Part shown: piece by piece, positions 44,675-53,516 of the stretch | Layout: every line of letters starts with the position of its first letter | Position numbering within the stretch: position 1 is the stretch's first letter | DNA from: Bacteroidaceae bacterium | Lineage (GTDB): Bacteria > Bacteroidota > Bacteroidia > Bacteroidales > Bacteroidaceae | Length of the DNA: 64,000 nucleotides | NCBI GenBank assembly: GCA_017451645.1 | Contig: JAFTNZ010000018.1 | Span: forward strand, 1 to 64,000 | Reading direction: 5' to 3' | Program-made: the position numbers and the translations under genes | The notes under the pieces: model-generated | What the model saw: only the letters and a program-made list of their open reading frames with translations | Databases searched by the model: none | Told to the model about the DNA's origin: nothing

Positions 44675-45937
44675 ATGGATAAGCTTACAGACATGCTCAT
44701 TCTTTTCTCTTTCCTCGTAGAGGCAGGTGTATTGGTTTATTTAGAGCGTCGAATCTGGAACACCTTGTTCACTCCATTGGTTTTTATGATATTACCTTAT
44801 ACTTTGGTCTTGTTAGTCACCATTGCAGTGTCGGGGAATATGGGCTTTGTACAATTCTATTATCCCAGCATCCTTTTCTGGAGTGTCGGGAGTATTATCT
44901 TTTTTATACCCAGTCTGATACTTGGATATTATTACAATCGGAAGATTGGATTGCCGGTACATGCCAACTACAGTGATTTTGAGTTGTCATCAGCATTCAT
45001 ATGGTTTGTCCGGATTTTGTGCCTGTTGTTCGTATATCGTTTTTGGACAGTATTGCATACGTCTGACGAGTTGTTTGGTTCAGAAGATTTTGGTACGGAT
45101 TTTGCCGGAGGCGGATTGTGGGGACATTTGCGAGAGTTGTCATGTGCATTCCTTGCTTTGTTTATATATAAGGTAGACAAGCAGCATCGTTCTTACTTCT
45201 TTTATATATTTATCTTTTTGCTTGTAGGATTGTTTTATCAAGTAAAAGGTTGGATAATAATTCCTTGTGTTGCAGGTTTGGCTACCCGATTGATTACAGG
45301 GAAATTGAAGTTGCGCTTAGGATTGGTGGTGCGTACTATAGTGCTCGGATTCTTGTTGTTTCAGGTCTCCTATATTTTATCATTTACAGTTGGTGGTGAA
45401 GAAGAACAAGTCACTTGGTATATGGTCGAATGGGTGGCAAAACACTTTTTTCACTATTTCACGAGTGGTACGTTTGGATTGAGTGTTGATACGGTGAATG
45501 GATTTCCTGATTGTCGTAGCTTTGAAGTGTTGCTCGCTCCTTTTTATAATGTGTATGCAACATTGGCGGGTGAAGAACTTATCAGTCCGGTAAATCCGAT
45601 ATATTATAATCCAGGGTTGAATTTGACCAATGTCCGTACTTTTTGGGGGACAGTATATATTAATGGTTCTTTGTTGTCGGGGATTTCTTATTCTTTGGTG
45701 CTGAGTTCCTGGATATATGGAAGTATGATTGTCGCATTGGTTACAAGGCACTTGATGTTTTTGTTGTGCTATTTGTTTTCGTGCTCGTTGTTGGCTATGG
45801 GATGGTTTGAATTCTATTTTTTCCATTTGAGTATTATAGAAATTCCATTTTATTTTTGCTTAATATTCCTTCTTTCACGTTGCAGATTCAATTATAGTGG
45901 TAAGGGGGAGGTTGATAAATTTGTTGATAAGAAGTAG
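44675..45937 (+). CDS. Wzy-type repeat-unit polymerase (locus 2)
   Basis: A 420-residue protein with about 11-12 hydrophobic segments and a large loop between about residues 270 and 330 (NVYATLAGEELISPVNP, NLTNVRTFWGTVYINGS). This layout and the NVRTF..T.Y..GS pattern fit the oligosaccharide repeat unit polymerase family. Located between the flippase and glycosyltransferase genes. The polymerase role is inferred mostly from topology and context. Confidence 0.78.
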   Translation: MDKLTDMLILFSFLVEAGVLVYLERRIWNTLFTPLVFMILPYTLVLLVTIAVSGNMGFVQFYYPSILFWSVGSIIFFIPSLILGYYYNRKIGLPVHANYSDFELSSAFIWFVRILCLLFVYRFWTVLHTSDELFGSEDFGTDFAGGGLWGHLRELSCAFLALFIYKVDKQHRSYFFYIFIFLLVGLFYQVKGWIIIPCVAGLATRLITGKLKLRLGLVVRTIVLGFLLFQVSYILSFTVGGEEEQVTWYMVEWVAKHFFHYFTSGTFGLSVDTVNGFPDCRSFEVLLAPFYNVYATLAGEELISPVNPIYYNPGLNLTNVRTFWGTVYINGSLLSGISYSLVLSSWIYGSMIVALVTRHLMFLLCYLFSCSLLAMGWFEFYFFHLSIIEIPFYFCLIFLLSRCRFNYSGKGEVDKFVDKK

Positions 45938-45939
45938 AT

Positions 45940-46176
45940 ATGACTGCTATCATTTTATTGAATTGGAATGGATGTGATGACACGCTGGCTTGCTTGAAAT
46001 CCTTGTCGGCTGTCAAGGGAAAAGACTTTTATGTAGTTGTTGCCGACAATGGTTCGACAGATGATAGTATAGGTCGTCTGCTTGATTGGGGTAGCAAGCA
46101 TACAAAAAGAATGTTAATTATAAGATTATTCTTAATGTTCATATCGAAAATAAGATTACTTTTGCCAAAAATATAA
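45940..46176 (+). pseudogene. Truncated glycosyltransferase family 2 gene
   Basis: The first 56 residues are a normal GT2 start (MTAIILLNWNGCDDTLACLK, then VVADNGSTDDSIGRLLDWG), but the frame then runs into an unrelated, AT-rich tail and stops at 78 residues, where a complete enzyme has about 300. The DxD motif and catalytic base are lost. The intact GT2 gene at 47754 has the same kind of N terminus (MTAIVLLNWNGYNDTIACIS), so this looks like the 5' stump of a replaced gene, with the break near 46110. Confidence 0.75.
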
Positions 46177-46192
46177 CGATTCATCATTCTTT

Positions 46193-47050
46193 ATGAAACG
46201 AAGCCTTTTATTAATATTTTGGAGCTTTAGTGCATTAATTAGTACTTCTGTTCATGGTCAAATTATAGCTGGGATGCCACGACCGATAGCGTATAAGCCG
46301 TACTTATATGCACTTGAATTTGCAACGGGAATAGAGTCTCGTTCTTCTGGAGAGGATTTCGAAGTCGTTGTCGAAAAAGGGAAAATAATGGACGAAAATG
46401 GCGATTTTTCCCTTGTTAGAAAGACTTTAAACAGTGAGAATTCTCCTTCGTGCTATATCATGTGGGAATGTGATAGTATTGGTTATGCACACCTATATGA
46501 TTGCGCGGGTTTTTTCATATCCACTTCAGAGTTTCTTCCTGTATGTACAACTAATATTGAAAGTGTCACTTTTGCGAATAGTGTGGAGGATACGATTGTT
46601 GGAGCTTATTTAACAATTAGGGATGTAACAATATCTTCTGGAGCGTCTGTTAATTTTAATGGCATAAAAGAAGTGTCTATAAAGCCTCCATTTCATGCAG
46701 AAACAGGATCGACAGTTAGCATAAGAAGTTATACTCCGGCTTTGCCGTCTAAACTTTATAAAACTCGAACTTCTACACTTGAAACTTCTGAAACAACTGA
46801 AATAGCTTTTTCACTAAAAGGACAATCAGATAAATCTAATCTTTTAGATTTATATATTCCTGTTGAAGTTTCTTCAGCTGCAATTCTTATACAATCTATA
46901 GATAAACAAGTTTCAAAACAACTAATAATTAAAGATAGGGGAGTTTATCAGATGAATTTGAATATGCAGAATTTGGCTGCGGGAATATATGTCTGTTCTT
47001 TGATTGCAGATAATAAATTGGTTCTAACAAAGAAAATTATAGTTGAGTAA
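46193..47050 (+). CDS. Secreted protein with T9SS-like C-terminal domain
   Basis: A 285-residue exported protein: signal peptide (MKRSLLLIFWSFSALISTSVHG), a central beta-rich part of no recognised family (ESVTFANSVEDTIVGAYLTI, ISSGASVNFNGIKEVSIKPP resembles the short repeat often seen before sorting domains), and a C-terminal domain from about residue 205 with VEVSSAAILIQSID..QVSKQLII, LAAGIYVCSLIADNK and a final KKIIVE. That end resembles type IX secretion sorting domains; in Bacteroides such tails occur without a full T9SS. Its role in a polysaccharide locus is unknown. Confidence 0.65.
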   Translation: MKRSLLLIFWSFSALISTSVHGQIIAGMPRPIAYKPYLYALEFATGIESRSSGEDFEVVVEKGKIMDENGDFSLVRKTLNSENSPSCYIMWECDSIGYAHLYDCAGFFISTSEFLPVCTTNIESVTFANSVEDTIVGAYLTIRDVTISSGASVNFNGIKEVSIKPPFHAETGSTVSIRSYTPALPSKLYKTRTSTLETSETTEIAFSLKGQSDKSNLLDLYIPVEVSSAAILIQSIDKQVSKQLIIKDRGVYQMNLNMQNLAAGIYVCSLIADNKLVLTKKIIVE

Positions 47051-47084
47051 TTAACATTTATCAACAAACAATATTATTATATTT

Positions 47085-47744
47085 ATGAAACACTCATTAA
47101 TTCTATTTTCATTATTAGCATTATTTGCTATTAATGAATTAAAAGCCCAAAATTATTTGGAAACTAATCGTATAACAGATTGGAATAACTTGACAGAGTC
47201 AGGATTTTATGAATCTTCTAGTGAAAACGGAATTAATATTCCAAATTCAGGAAGGTGGTATTGGGGAGTAAATATTGCTTATGTAAATAATTCCGAAAAC
47301 AACAAAGAAAATGGCCAATTGTTAATAGAGCAAAGTCTAGGTGATCCCGCAATGTATTTCAGATGTACGTCAAAATCAGGATCTGGTGTGTGGAATAAAG
47401 TTATTTGTGATAAGGGAAATCAGGTGATTGATGGTAATTTGACTGTTACGCAAGGAATTGAAGCTAGTGAAATTTTAGTTACAATAGATGCAGGTGCTGA
47501 TTATGTTTTTGACCCAAGTTACAGATTGTCCCCCTTGGATGATGTCGAGATTTACGTAAAAGAACACAAACACTTGCCCGAAATACCTTCGGAAGCTGAA
47601 ATGAAGTCAAACGGATTGAATGTAAATGATTTCCAAATAAAATTATTAAAAAAAATAGAGGAGCAAACACTTTATATCATAGATTTGCACAAACAGATAG
47701 AGACATTAAACGCACGGATTTCCACATTAGAAAACAGGCATTAA
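47085..47744 (+). CDS. Secreted tail-fibre-like protein (pyocin-knob plus C-terminal chaperone-like coil)
   Basis: A 219-residue protein with a signal peptide (about 1-21, ending NELKAQ). Residues 28-115 resemble the pyocin_knob fold of phage tail fibres (TDWNNLTESGFYES, MYFRCTSKSGSGVWNKVI). A short repeat (QVIDGNLTVTQGIEASEI) leads to the Bacteroidetes fibre end, YVFDPSYRLSPLDDVEIYVK and HKHLPEIPSEAEMKSNGLNV, and a terminal coiled coil (KLLKKIEEQTLYIIDLHKQI). Such C-terminal segments drive trimerisation. Probably a surface or secreted fibre; partner unknown. Confidence 0.7.
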   Translation: MKHSLILFSLLALFAINELKAQNYLETNRITDWNNLTESGFYESSSENGINIPNSGRWYWGVNIAYVNNSENNKENGQLLIEQSLGDPAMYFRCTSKSGSGVWNKVICDKGNQVIDGNLTVTQGIEASEILVTIDAGADYVFDPSYRLSPLDDVEIYVKEHKHLPEIPSEAEMKSNGLNVNDFQIKLLKKIEEQTLYIIDLHKQIETLNARISTLENRH

Positions 47745-47753
47745 AAAGTAGTA

Positions 47754-48746
47754 ATGACAGCTATCGTTCTTTTGAATTGGAATGGATATAACGACACAAT
47801 AGCCTGTATCTCTTCTCTTTATTCAATGACAACAGAAGATTTCTTTGTCATTATAGCAGATAATAATTCAATCGATGAGAGTCTGCAGGAAATGACGATT
47901 TGGTGTCAGAAGAACAAAGATGTCGATTTTCAATTTATTGCTCAGGGTGATGAAGATAATAGTTCCAGACCTCGTTCAGGGACTATTATTCTTTATAGTT
48001 TGTCTGCTAACTATGGATTTGCCAAAGGAAACAATTTAGCTGTAGCTTTGGCATCCCGATTCAAGCCGGATTATTATTTGGTGTTGAATAACGATACGGA
48101 AGTTTCTCCAGATTTCTTGGAACAGCTCTTTTTGTTCAGTAAAAGACATCCTGATTATGAGGTTCTTTCTCCATTAATCAGTTTCTACAATCCTAAAGAT
48201 GTTGTGTGGAATTGTGGAGGGAAGCTATTTGCCGGACTCCGCAAATATCACTATGCTGGCAAACCCGTAAGTTCTATTAAGGAAAAAGAATACATTCCCA
48301 TTTCGTTTATTACAGGATGTGCCCTTTTTTTTACAGACAGGATATTAGATGAAGATGGTCGGCTTTTTACTGAGCGTTTCTTTTTCGGTGAAGAAGATTT
48401 TGCCTTTTCCATTCGTATGAAAAAAGAAAAGAGGAAAATGGCCTGTGTATTAGATTCACGCATATATCATAAAGTTGGTCAGGCGACAGCAAAACTTAAG
48501 CGGAATGATAAACGATATGTCTATTTTCTGAACCGCTATATTGATGTGCGCCTGCATTACTCGCCACTCTTCTTTTTCTGTTGGAGCTATCTTTACTCTT
48601 TTTATATTGCTTTATTGCTAAGGAAAGCAGGTTCGTCTATTCCTGAGACATGGAGATTCATCAGGAATCTGCATATTGATTGTCGCCGCTACGATGGCAT
48701 TTCACAGGAGATGTATTTTAAATTGATGAACATCAAAGAGTCTTAA
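47754..48746 (+). CDS. Glycosyltransferase family 2 (locus 2)
   Basis: A 330-residue rhamnosyl-transferase-like GT2: MTAIVLLNWNGYNDTIACIS, VIIADNNSIDESLQEM, then SLSANYGFAKGNNLAVALA (about 82-100), LVLNNDTEVSPDFLEQL (about 109-125; DxD-like) and FFGEEDFAFSIRMKKE, ending in a membrane-associated segment (about 270-290). It is the only full glycosyltransferase in locus 2. A terminator follows. Confidence 0.92.
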   Translation: MTAIVLLNWNGYNDTIACISSLYSMTTEDFFVIIADNNSIDESLQEMTIWCQKNKDVDFQFIAQGDEDNSSRPRSGTIILYSLSANYGFAKGNNLAVALASRFKPDYYLVLNNDTEVSPDFLEQLFLFSKRHPDYEVLSPLISFYNPKDVVWNCGGKLFAGLRKYHYAGKPVSSIKEKEYIPISFITGCALFFTDRILDEDGRLFTERFFFGEEDFAFSIRMKKEKRKMACVLDSRIYHKVGQATAKLKRNDKRYVYFLNRYIDVRLHYSPLFFFCWSYLYSFYIALLLRKAGSSIPETWRFIRNLHIDCRRYDGISQEMYFKLMNIKES

Positions 48747-48750
48747 GAAA

Positions 48751-48790
48751 TGATAGGAGGGTACATTATTTGCCCTCCTATCATTTTCTC
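48751..48790. terminator. Bidirectional terminator at the end of locus 2
   Basis: Perfect stem TGATAGGAGGG / CCCTCCTATCA, 9-10 nt loop, followed by TTTTCTC on the plus strand and preceded by AAGAAA (T-tract on the other strand). It separates the convergent GT2 and BspA-like genes. Confidence 0.9.
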
Positions 48791-48816
48791 TTTCAACTCC
48801 AAGTATATCAGATTCT

Positions 48817-50463
48817 CTATTTCACCAATTTCTTGCTTACACTTCCGTCACTTTGTCGGATGAGATAGATGCCGGGCTTGTCCATCGATGTGCATGGGCG
48901 TCCGTTGACATCATAGATTTCTGTTGGTGTAATAGCTGTCTTATTCAATTCTTTGACTGAATTCGGATCCATATCATGCTCAGAAATGTATTTGAAATTC
49001 TTCCATACGTCAGCTTTTTGGTATTGGTATTTGAATCCTATCGGAACCCACAAGCGAGCATTACTGTAAGTGGTTTCATCGAAACAATAATCACCGACCG
49101 CAGGTGGAAAGTCTGACAAACAATATACATTGGTGAGACTATTACAACCAAGAAATGCTCCTTGCCCGATAGTCGTTATACTCTCAGGTATTGTAATGTT
49201 GGCTAAGTTTTGACAATAATAAAACGAATATTCCTCAATTTCTGTTAACAAATTATGTAAATTGATGCTTGTAAGATTGCTACAATTCGAAAATGCACTA
49301 CCTCCAATACTGGTTACGGAGTGTGGTATATTAACATTTTCCAGTCCTGAACTTCCTGCAAATGCTGCAAAACCAATTTTGACAACAGATTCGGGTATTA
49401 TCGTTGATTTACATCCCCTAATCAATGTATTTGAGTTAGTCTCTATGATAGCATTGCAATCTTCTCTGGAATCGTAAACCGCATTGCCTTCATCAACTCT
49501 TATATATTCAAGATTACTACAATGTGAAAAGGCGTGAGAACCAATACTTTTAACGGAGCTTGGAATGGTGATACTTATTAATTTTTCACAAAAGTAAAAC
49601 GCCATTTCTTCTATATATTTCAATTGATTGGACAAGATTATATTTGTCAGATTTTTACAACTGGAAAAACAGCCAGCACCTATCAATCTCACTGAATTCT
49701 CCATACTAACGGTTGTCAGCTCTGTGCAACCATAGAATGTATAATTATTAATACTTGTTACCGAATTCGGAATTGTGATGCTTATCAGTCCGGTACAACC
49801 ATAGAACGCATAATCATTAATGGTTGTCACTGAATTTGGTATAACCAACTCGGTCACTTTCTCACCTTTCAAATAAAGAGAGGCACCAAAAAGAGGGTTG
49901 CTATAAGCATTACCAAACTTAATGTTATACCATGATGCCAGATTTGTAACATGCACAGATTTGAGATTGCAACCATAAAATGCATTTTTTTCGATGTTTA
50001 CTACTGAATTGGGGATGACAATTTCCGTCAATCCAGCGCAGTCATAAAAAGCATTTTCTCTAATGGAATGACAAGAATCCGGAATTGTAATACTTGTCAA
50101 TCCAATACACCCCCAAAAAGCGTTAGCTTCAATGCTTTTTATTGTTTTAGGAAAGGATACACTGGTTATATTCTTACAATCTAAAAAAGCACTTTTCCCT
50201 ACATATTTTACCGTGAATGTGCCATTAATTGTATTAATTGTATCTTTAATTACAATGTCACCGCTTGGTTCTATATCATGTGGGTCATATATATTCTTCG
50301 ACTTTATCACTTGTGCTTCTCTTGTATCATAATTCAATTGATAATCTATACCATAGCTATCTTGATAGGCCAATATGTCAGAATTGTAGATGACCAACAG
50401 AACGAATACGATTAATCCTCTTCTTTTAATCCTATTCAGTGAATGTAAAATACTCGCTTTCAT
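48817..50463 (-). CDS. BspA-like leucine-rich repeat surface protein
   Basis: A 548-residue exported protein with an N-terminal hydrophobic signal (about 15-32) and about 14 LRR_5 repeats of the form ITIPNSVTSINNYTFYGCT, from about residue 65 to 450. The tail has a linker (DVWKNFKYI) and a C-terminal T9SS-like strand pattern (ITPTEIYDVNGRPC, GIYLIRQSDGSVSKK). BspA-type proteins mediate adhesion or are secreted effectors of unknown target. The repeats are regular and the frame is intact. Confidence 0.9.
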   Translation of the reverse strand: MKASILHSLNRIKRRGLIVFVLLVIYNSDILAYQDSYGIDYQLNYDTREAQVIKSKNIYDPHDIEPSGDIVIKDTINTINGTFTVKYVGKSAFLDCKNITSVSFPKTIKSIEANAFWGCIGLTSITIPDSCHSIRENAFYDCAGLTEIVIPNSVVNIEKNAFYGCNLKSVHVTNLASWYNIKFGNAYSNPLFGASLYLKGEKVTELVIPNSVTTINDYAFYGCTGLISITIPNSVTSINNYTFYGCTELTTVSMENSVRLIGAGCFSSCKNLTNIILSNQLKYIEEMAFYFCEKLISITIPSSVKSIGSHAFSHCSNLEYIRVDEGNAVYDSREDCNAIIETNSNTLIRGCKSTIIPESVVKIGFAAFAGSSGLENVNIPHSVTSIGGSAFSNCSNLTSINLHNLLTEIEEYSFYYCQNLANITIPESITTIGQGAFLGCNSLTNVYCLSDFPPAVGDYCFDETTYSNARLWVPIGFKYQYQKADVWKNFKYISEHDMDPNSVKELNKTAITPTEIYDVNGRPCTSMDKPGIYLIRQSDGSVSKKLVK

Positions 50464-50526
50464 AATCTTATGTCTTTTAAATTGTTATATCCGTTTGTAA
50501 ACTGATTGTCTTGTTGACGAATTTAC

Positions 50527-51114
50527 TCATTGTTGGTCGGAAAGATCATCACTGTTAATGATGATTGCGTCATTTTCCTTTATTCCCGACACATTAATCC
50601 ACCCCGCAGCACCTTGACTGTTATCAAATTCTACAGCCGTATTGTCTTTTATCAAAAACATTGTGCCCACGTTCCCGTTAGCATCTGCCATCCCATTCAT
50701 AAAACCGATGCCACCCTTTAAATAGTTATTGACGATGCGCACATTGGTACAACCTTTGTACTCAAAGGCATAATCAAACCTTGTCATGTGTTGGGTGACA
50801 ACCACATCATCAAATTGAGAACTGGTCAAGCCTGTAGTGACCAAAGCGCTAAGAAGAGACTGATCATTCATTACATTTGTTCCATAAATAACATTGTTTT
50901 CAATCAATATATCGCTCGCTTTTTGAATATACACGGCATGGCGGATAACTGTCGCTTCAAATACACAACCACTTATCACTCCATGGTTTACTCCTTTTTT
51001 ACCGAAGGGATAATAATCTTGTTCAAAGACTATACCATCAGCATTGATAGTGATAGTTTGGTTTTGAATGTCTTTCAGGCCTTCAGCTTCTGATAATGTT
51101 GTGATTGTTACCAT
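50527..51114 (-). CDS. Beta-helix-like hypothetical protein
   Basis: A 195-residue protein without signal peptide whose centre looks like rungs of a right-handed parallel beta helix (VISGCVFEATVIRHAVYIQ, ILIENNVIYGTNVMND, VRIVNNYLKGGIGFMN, MFLIKDNTAVEFDN). It has no recognised catalytic motif. It may be a fragment of a larger exported protein that has lost its N-terminal signal, or a small independent domain. It lies between the BspA-like and the DUF4143 genes, both on the same strand. Confidence 0.45.
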   Translation of the reverse strand: MVTITTLSEAEGLKDIQNQTITINADGIVFEQDYYPFGKKGVNHGVISGCVFEATVIRHAVYIQKASDILIENNVIYGTNVMNDQSLLSALVTTGLTSSQFDDVVVTQHMTRFDYAFEYKGCTNVRIVNNYLKGGIGFMNGMADANGNVGTMFLIKDNTAVEFDNSQGAAGWINVSGIKENDAIIINSDDLSDQQ

Positions 51115-51292
51115 AACTCAAAATGGGGCACATTGTTACCTTACTTCTGCCATTAGTGGGACTCCCCTTTGCCTCACTTAGGACATACCTGATTAGCTTT
51201 CGCAAGGTAGTCATTAATTATCAGTCATGCAAATGAGCAAAGGACAAAAACAAGTTTTTTCACAATGATTAACCAAAGTGCTGTAACTATTT

Positions 51293-52675
51293 TTAATTCA
51301 AGAAGCTCAAATCAATGTCAGGTACTATAATCTCCGTAAGCTTATCCTTTATTAGGAATCCCATATAAAGAGGTATCGTTAGAATCTCATTTTCGCGTCC
51401 TACATTATATTGCCCAAGTTTGATTGCATTGTTCAAGTGATAAACATTCTTATTCTTCAAGGCTGTTTTCAGACTCTTTGTCTTACCTGATTTCGCCTTG
51501 ACTTCAAGTACTACGCATTCGCTTTTGTAGCGTACAAGAAAGTCCAATTCAAGCCCACTATCCTTTTGGAAGTAGTATAACTTTTGTCCTGACTTACAAA
51601 GAAAATCTGCCATGAGATTCTCAAATATAGCACCTTTGTACCCCAGAAGATTGCCTTTTAGGATGTCCGCTTGAGTACCATAGTCAAGCATAGCTACGAG
51701 AAGTCCAATATCCGTAGCGTACAACTTAAAGCAATCTTTGATAGAATTACCCTCAAGTGGCAGTTCTGTAATCTGTGTATTATAACATCTCTTCGCAATA
51801 CCTGCATCTTCAAGCCACTGAAGGCTACCTATATACTGCGAAGAGCGTCCTCCCTTGCGTACTATTGAATACTGGAATTTCTTATTATCCTTGGCTAATT
51901 GCTTGGGGATTGACTCGAAACATTCACGGATACGAGGTTTGTCTGCATCATCAGCATACTTGACCATATCCTCCTCGTATTCATCAATAAGGTTTCGCTG
52001 TACTTTGTAAGTGAGCTCGATATTTTTGGTTTCAAGGAATGTGTTTACAACCTCCGGAAGACCTCCGACTATAACGTATCTGTACAATAATTCCATCATC
52101 ACTTTGTGGATACCATCGGGAACTGCCGTCTCATTTTCAAAGCAGGTTTTAACCGAATCAATAACCTTGTCGTTGATTCCATTTGCCCACAAGAACTCCT
52201 CAAAATCCAATGGGTACATTTCGACCACAGTCTCATACCCAACAGGAATAGAGTCCTGCCCCTCCACGATTGTCTTGTCACTTTTACCATATCCTCTTAC
52301 CCCCAAGAGGGAACCGGTTGCAATAACATCAAAACGCCCATCTATTTGGAACGACTTTAATGCTGTCCTCGCCTCTCGGCACTCCTGAATCTCGTCAAGG
52401 ATAATACAAGTCTTTCCGTTAACGAAACGACTGCCCGGTATCAAGGCTGACAAGTTAAGGATAATGGTATCAACATCTATACTACCGGCAAAGGCTGACT
52501 TTCTATCCGGCTCAAGAATGAAGTTCATATAAACCACACTCTCGTAATTCTCCTTTGCAAACTTTTGGACAATGTATGTCTTCCCGCATTGGCGAATACC
52601 TTTTATCACAAGTGGCTTCTTGGCTCCAGAGGTTCTCCACTCAACCAAAACTGACTCAATTTTTCTTTTCAGCAT
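51293..52675 (-). CDS. AAA_14/DUF4143 family ATPase
   Basis: About 460 residues. N-terminal P-loop ATPase: VIKGIRQCGKTYIVQ (Walker A GxRQxGKT, about 22-36), CIILDEIQECREARTALK (Walker B, about 88-105) and VIATGSLLGVRGYG (sensor 1); C-terminal DUF4143/PD-(D/E)XK-like domain with GAIFENLMADFL, LDFLVRY and VVLEVKAKSGKTKS (about 405). Function unknown; the family is abundant in Bacteroides. The ATG at 52675 is used since it gives the family N terminus; upstream codons fall in a repeat-rich promoter region (52708-52790). Confidence 0.88.
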   Translation of the reverse strand: MLKRKIESVLVEWRTSGAKKPLVIKGIRQCGKTYIVQKFAKENYESVVYMNFILEPDRKSAFAGSIDVDTIILNLSALIPGSRFVNGKTCIILDEIQECREARTALKSFQIDGRFDVIATGSLLGVRGYGKSDKTIVEGQDSIPVGYETVVEMYPLDFEEFLWANGINDKVIDSVKTCFENETAVPDGIHKVMMELLYRYVIVGGLPEVVNTFLETKNIELTYKVQRNLIDEYEEDMVKYADDADKPRIRECFESIPKQLAKDNKKFQYSIVRKGGRSSQYIGSLQWLEDAGIAKRCYNTQITELPLEGNSIKDCFKLYATDIGLLVAMLDYGTQADILKGNLLGYKGAIFENLMADFLCKSGQKLYYFQKDSGLELDFLVRYKSECVVLEVKAKSGKTKSLKTALKNKNVYHLNNAIKLGQYNVGRENEILTIPLYMGFLIKDKLTEIIVPDIDLSFLN

Positions 52676-52687
52676 CGTGTTGAATAT

Positions 52688-52790
52688 TAGTTTGAGTGCA
52701 AAAATACACTTTTTCAAACGAATAAACAACACTTCAATACACTTTTTCAAGCGAATAATTTAATATAACAACATTTTTTTGAACGAATAA
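52688..52790 (-). promoter_or_regulatory. Promoter with three direct repeats, DUF4143 ATPase
   Basis: On the minus strand a TATTTTTG -7 box precedes the gene, with GTTG 20 nt upstream. Three direct repeats of TTATTCGnTTGAAAAAGTG type (plus-strand CGAATAA at 52719, 52752, 52784) overlap and precede it at 32-33 bp intervals, about three helical turns. Confidence 0.7.
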
Positions 52791-52796
52791 TCGGAG

Positions 52797-53423
52797 TCAA
52801 CCTTTCCTTCTCACATACACCGTGGCAGGTCTACGTCCCTCGGTGGTAATGCCACTGCCGGGATCGCGACGCAACTCCTGAAGTTCGGTGCAGGCAGAGG
52901 TACGCGAAAGTCCGGTCAGGGAAATATAGTCGGCTATGCGCATAAAACCCCGCTCGTCGATGAACTGCAAGGCACGGGCCAGGCGCTCTTCACGTGTGTA
53001 GGGCGACTTGCGCAGGCGGCTCACATGGCTGCGCTCCAACTTGCAATGCCTGTCGGCCTGCTTTACAAGCTCTTTGTCAGCCTTGAAGTTCACTCCATTG
53101 ACACACAGGCTTTGGGCATTGCGCTTGGCATCTTCTCCATCCAGACTGTCCATCTCCTTGAACCGCTTCAGTCCCACTGTAGCCTTGAAGTTGCCCAATC
53201 CTTCAATATTCACCGAGTATCCCATCCCCAAGAGTTCGCCCAACGTATCCGCAGCCTGCGTCAGGACTGCTATGGCTGTACCATGCGACAGTCCTCCATA
53301 ACGGGTCATCAATTCAATGAATTCGTCCATCCCGATATTGCGGATGGTCTTCATCCGATAATATGCCTTTGTCTCTCCACTGCCTCTCATGTCGGGCATT
53401 TCCTGCTTGATGTATTTTGCCAT
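52797..53423 (-). CDS. HU-like DNA-binding protein with winged-helix C terminus
   Basis: A 208-residue protein. Residues 1-130 match the Bacteroidetes HU-like group (YYRMKTIRNIGMDEFIELM, GTAIAVLTQAADTLGELLGMG, VNIEGLGNFKATVGLK). Residues 140-208 look like a helix-turn-helix/winged-helix domain (RLARALQFIDERGFMRIADY, LSRTSACTELQELRRDPGSG). Such a fusion is suited to sequence-specific binding and bending. The array of palindromes at 53517-53610 lies just upstream. It could be autoregulated; that is inference. Confidence 0.75.
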   Translation of the reverse strand: MAKYIKQEMPDMRGSGETKAYYRMKTIRNIGMDEFIELMTRYGGLSHGTAIAVLTQAADTLGELLGMGYSVNIEGLGNFKATVGLKRFKEMDSLDGEDAKRNAQSLCVNGVNFKADKELVKQADRHCKLERSHVSRLRKSPYTREERLARALQFIDERGFMRIADYISLTGLSRTSACTELQELRRDPGSGITTEGRRPATVYVRRKG

Positions 53424-53471
53424 AACGTCTGTATATTGGTGTTTGACTTAAAAAAATTCCGAACTTGGCTA

Positions 53472-53479
53472 CAAATATA
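53472..53479 (-). promoter_or_regulatory. -7 box of the HU-like gene
   Basis: TATATTTG on the minus strand, about 50 nt before the start. The matching -33 box is poor, and the palindrome array begins 38 nt further upstream. Confidence 0.45.
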
Positions 53480-53516
53480 CAAAATATTGGCTGCAAAAGC
53501 AAGAAAATCCATCAAT

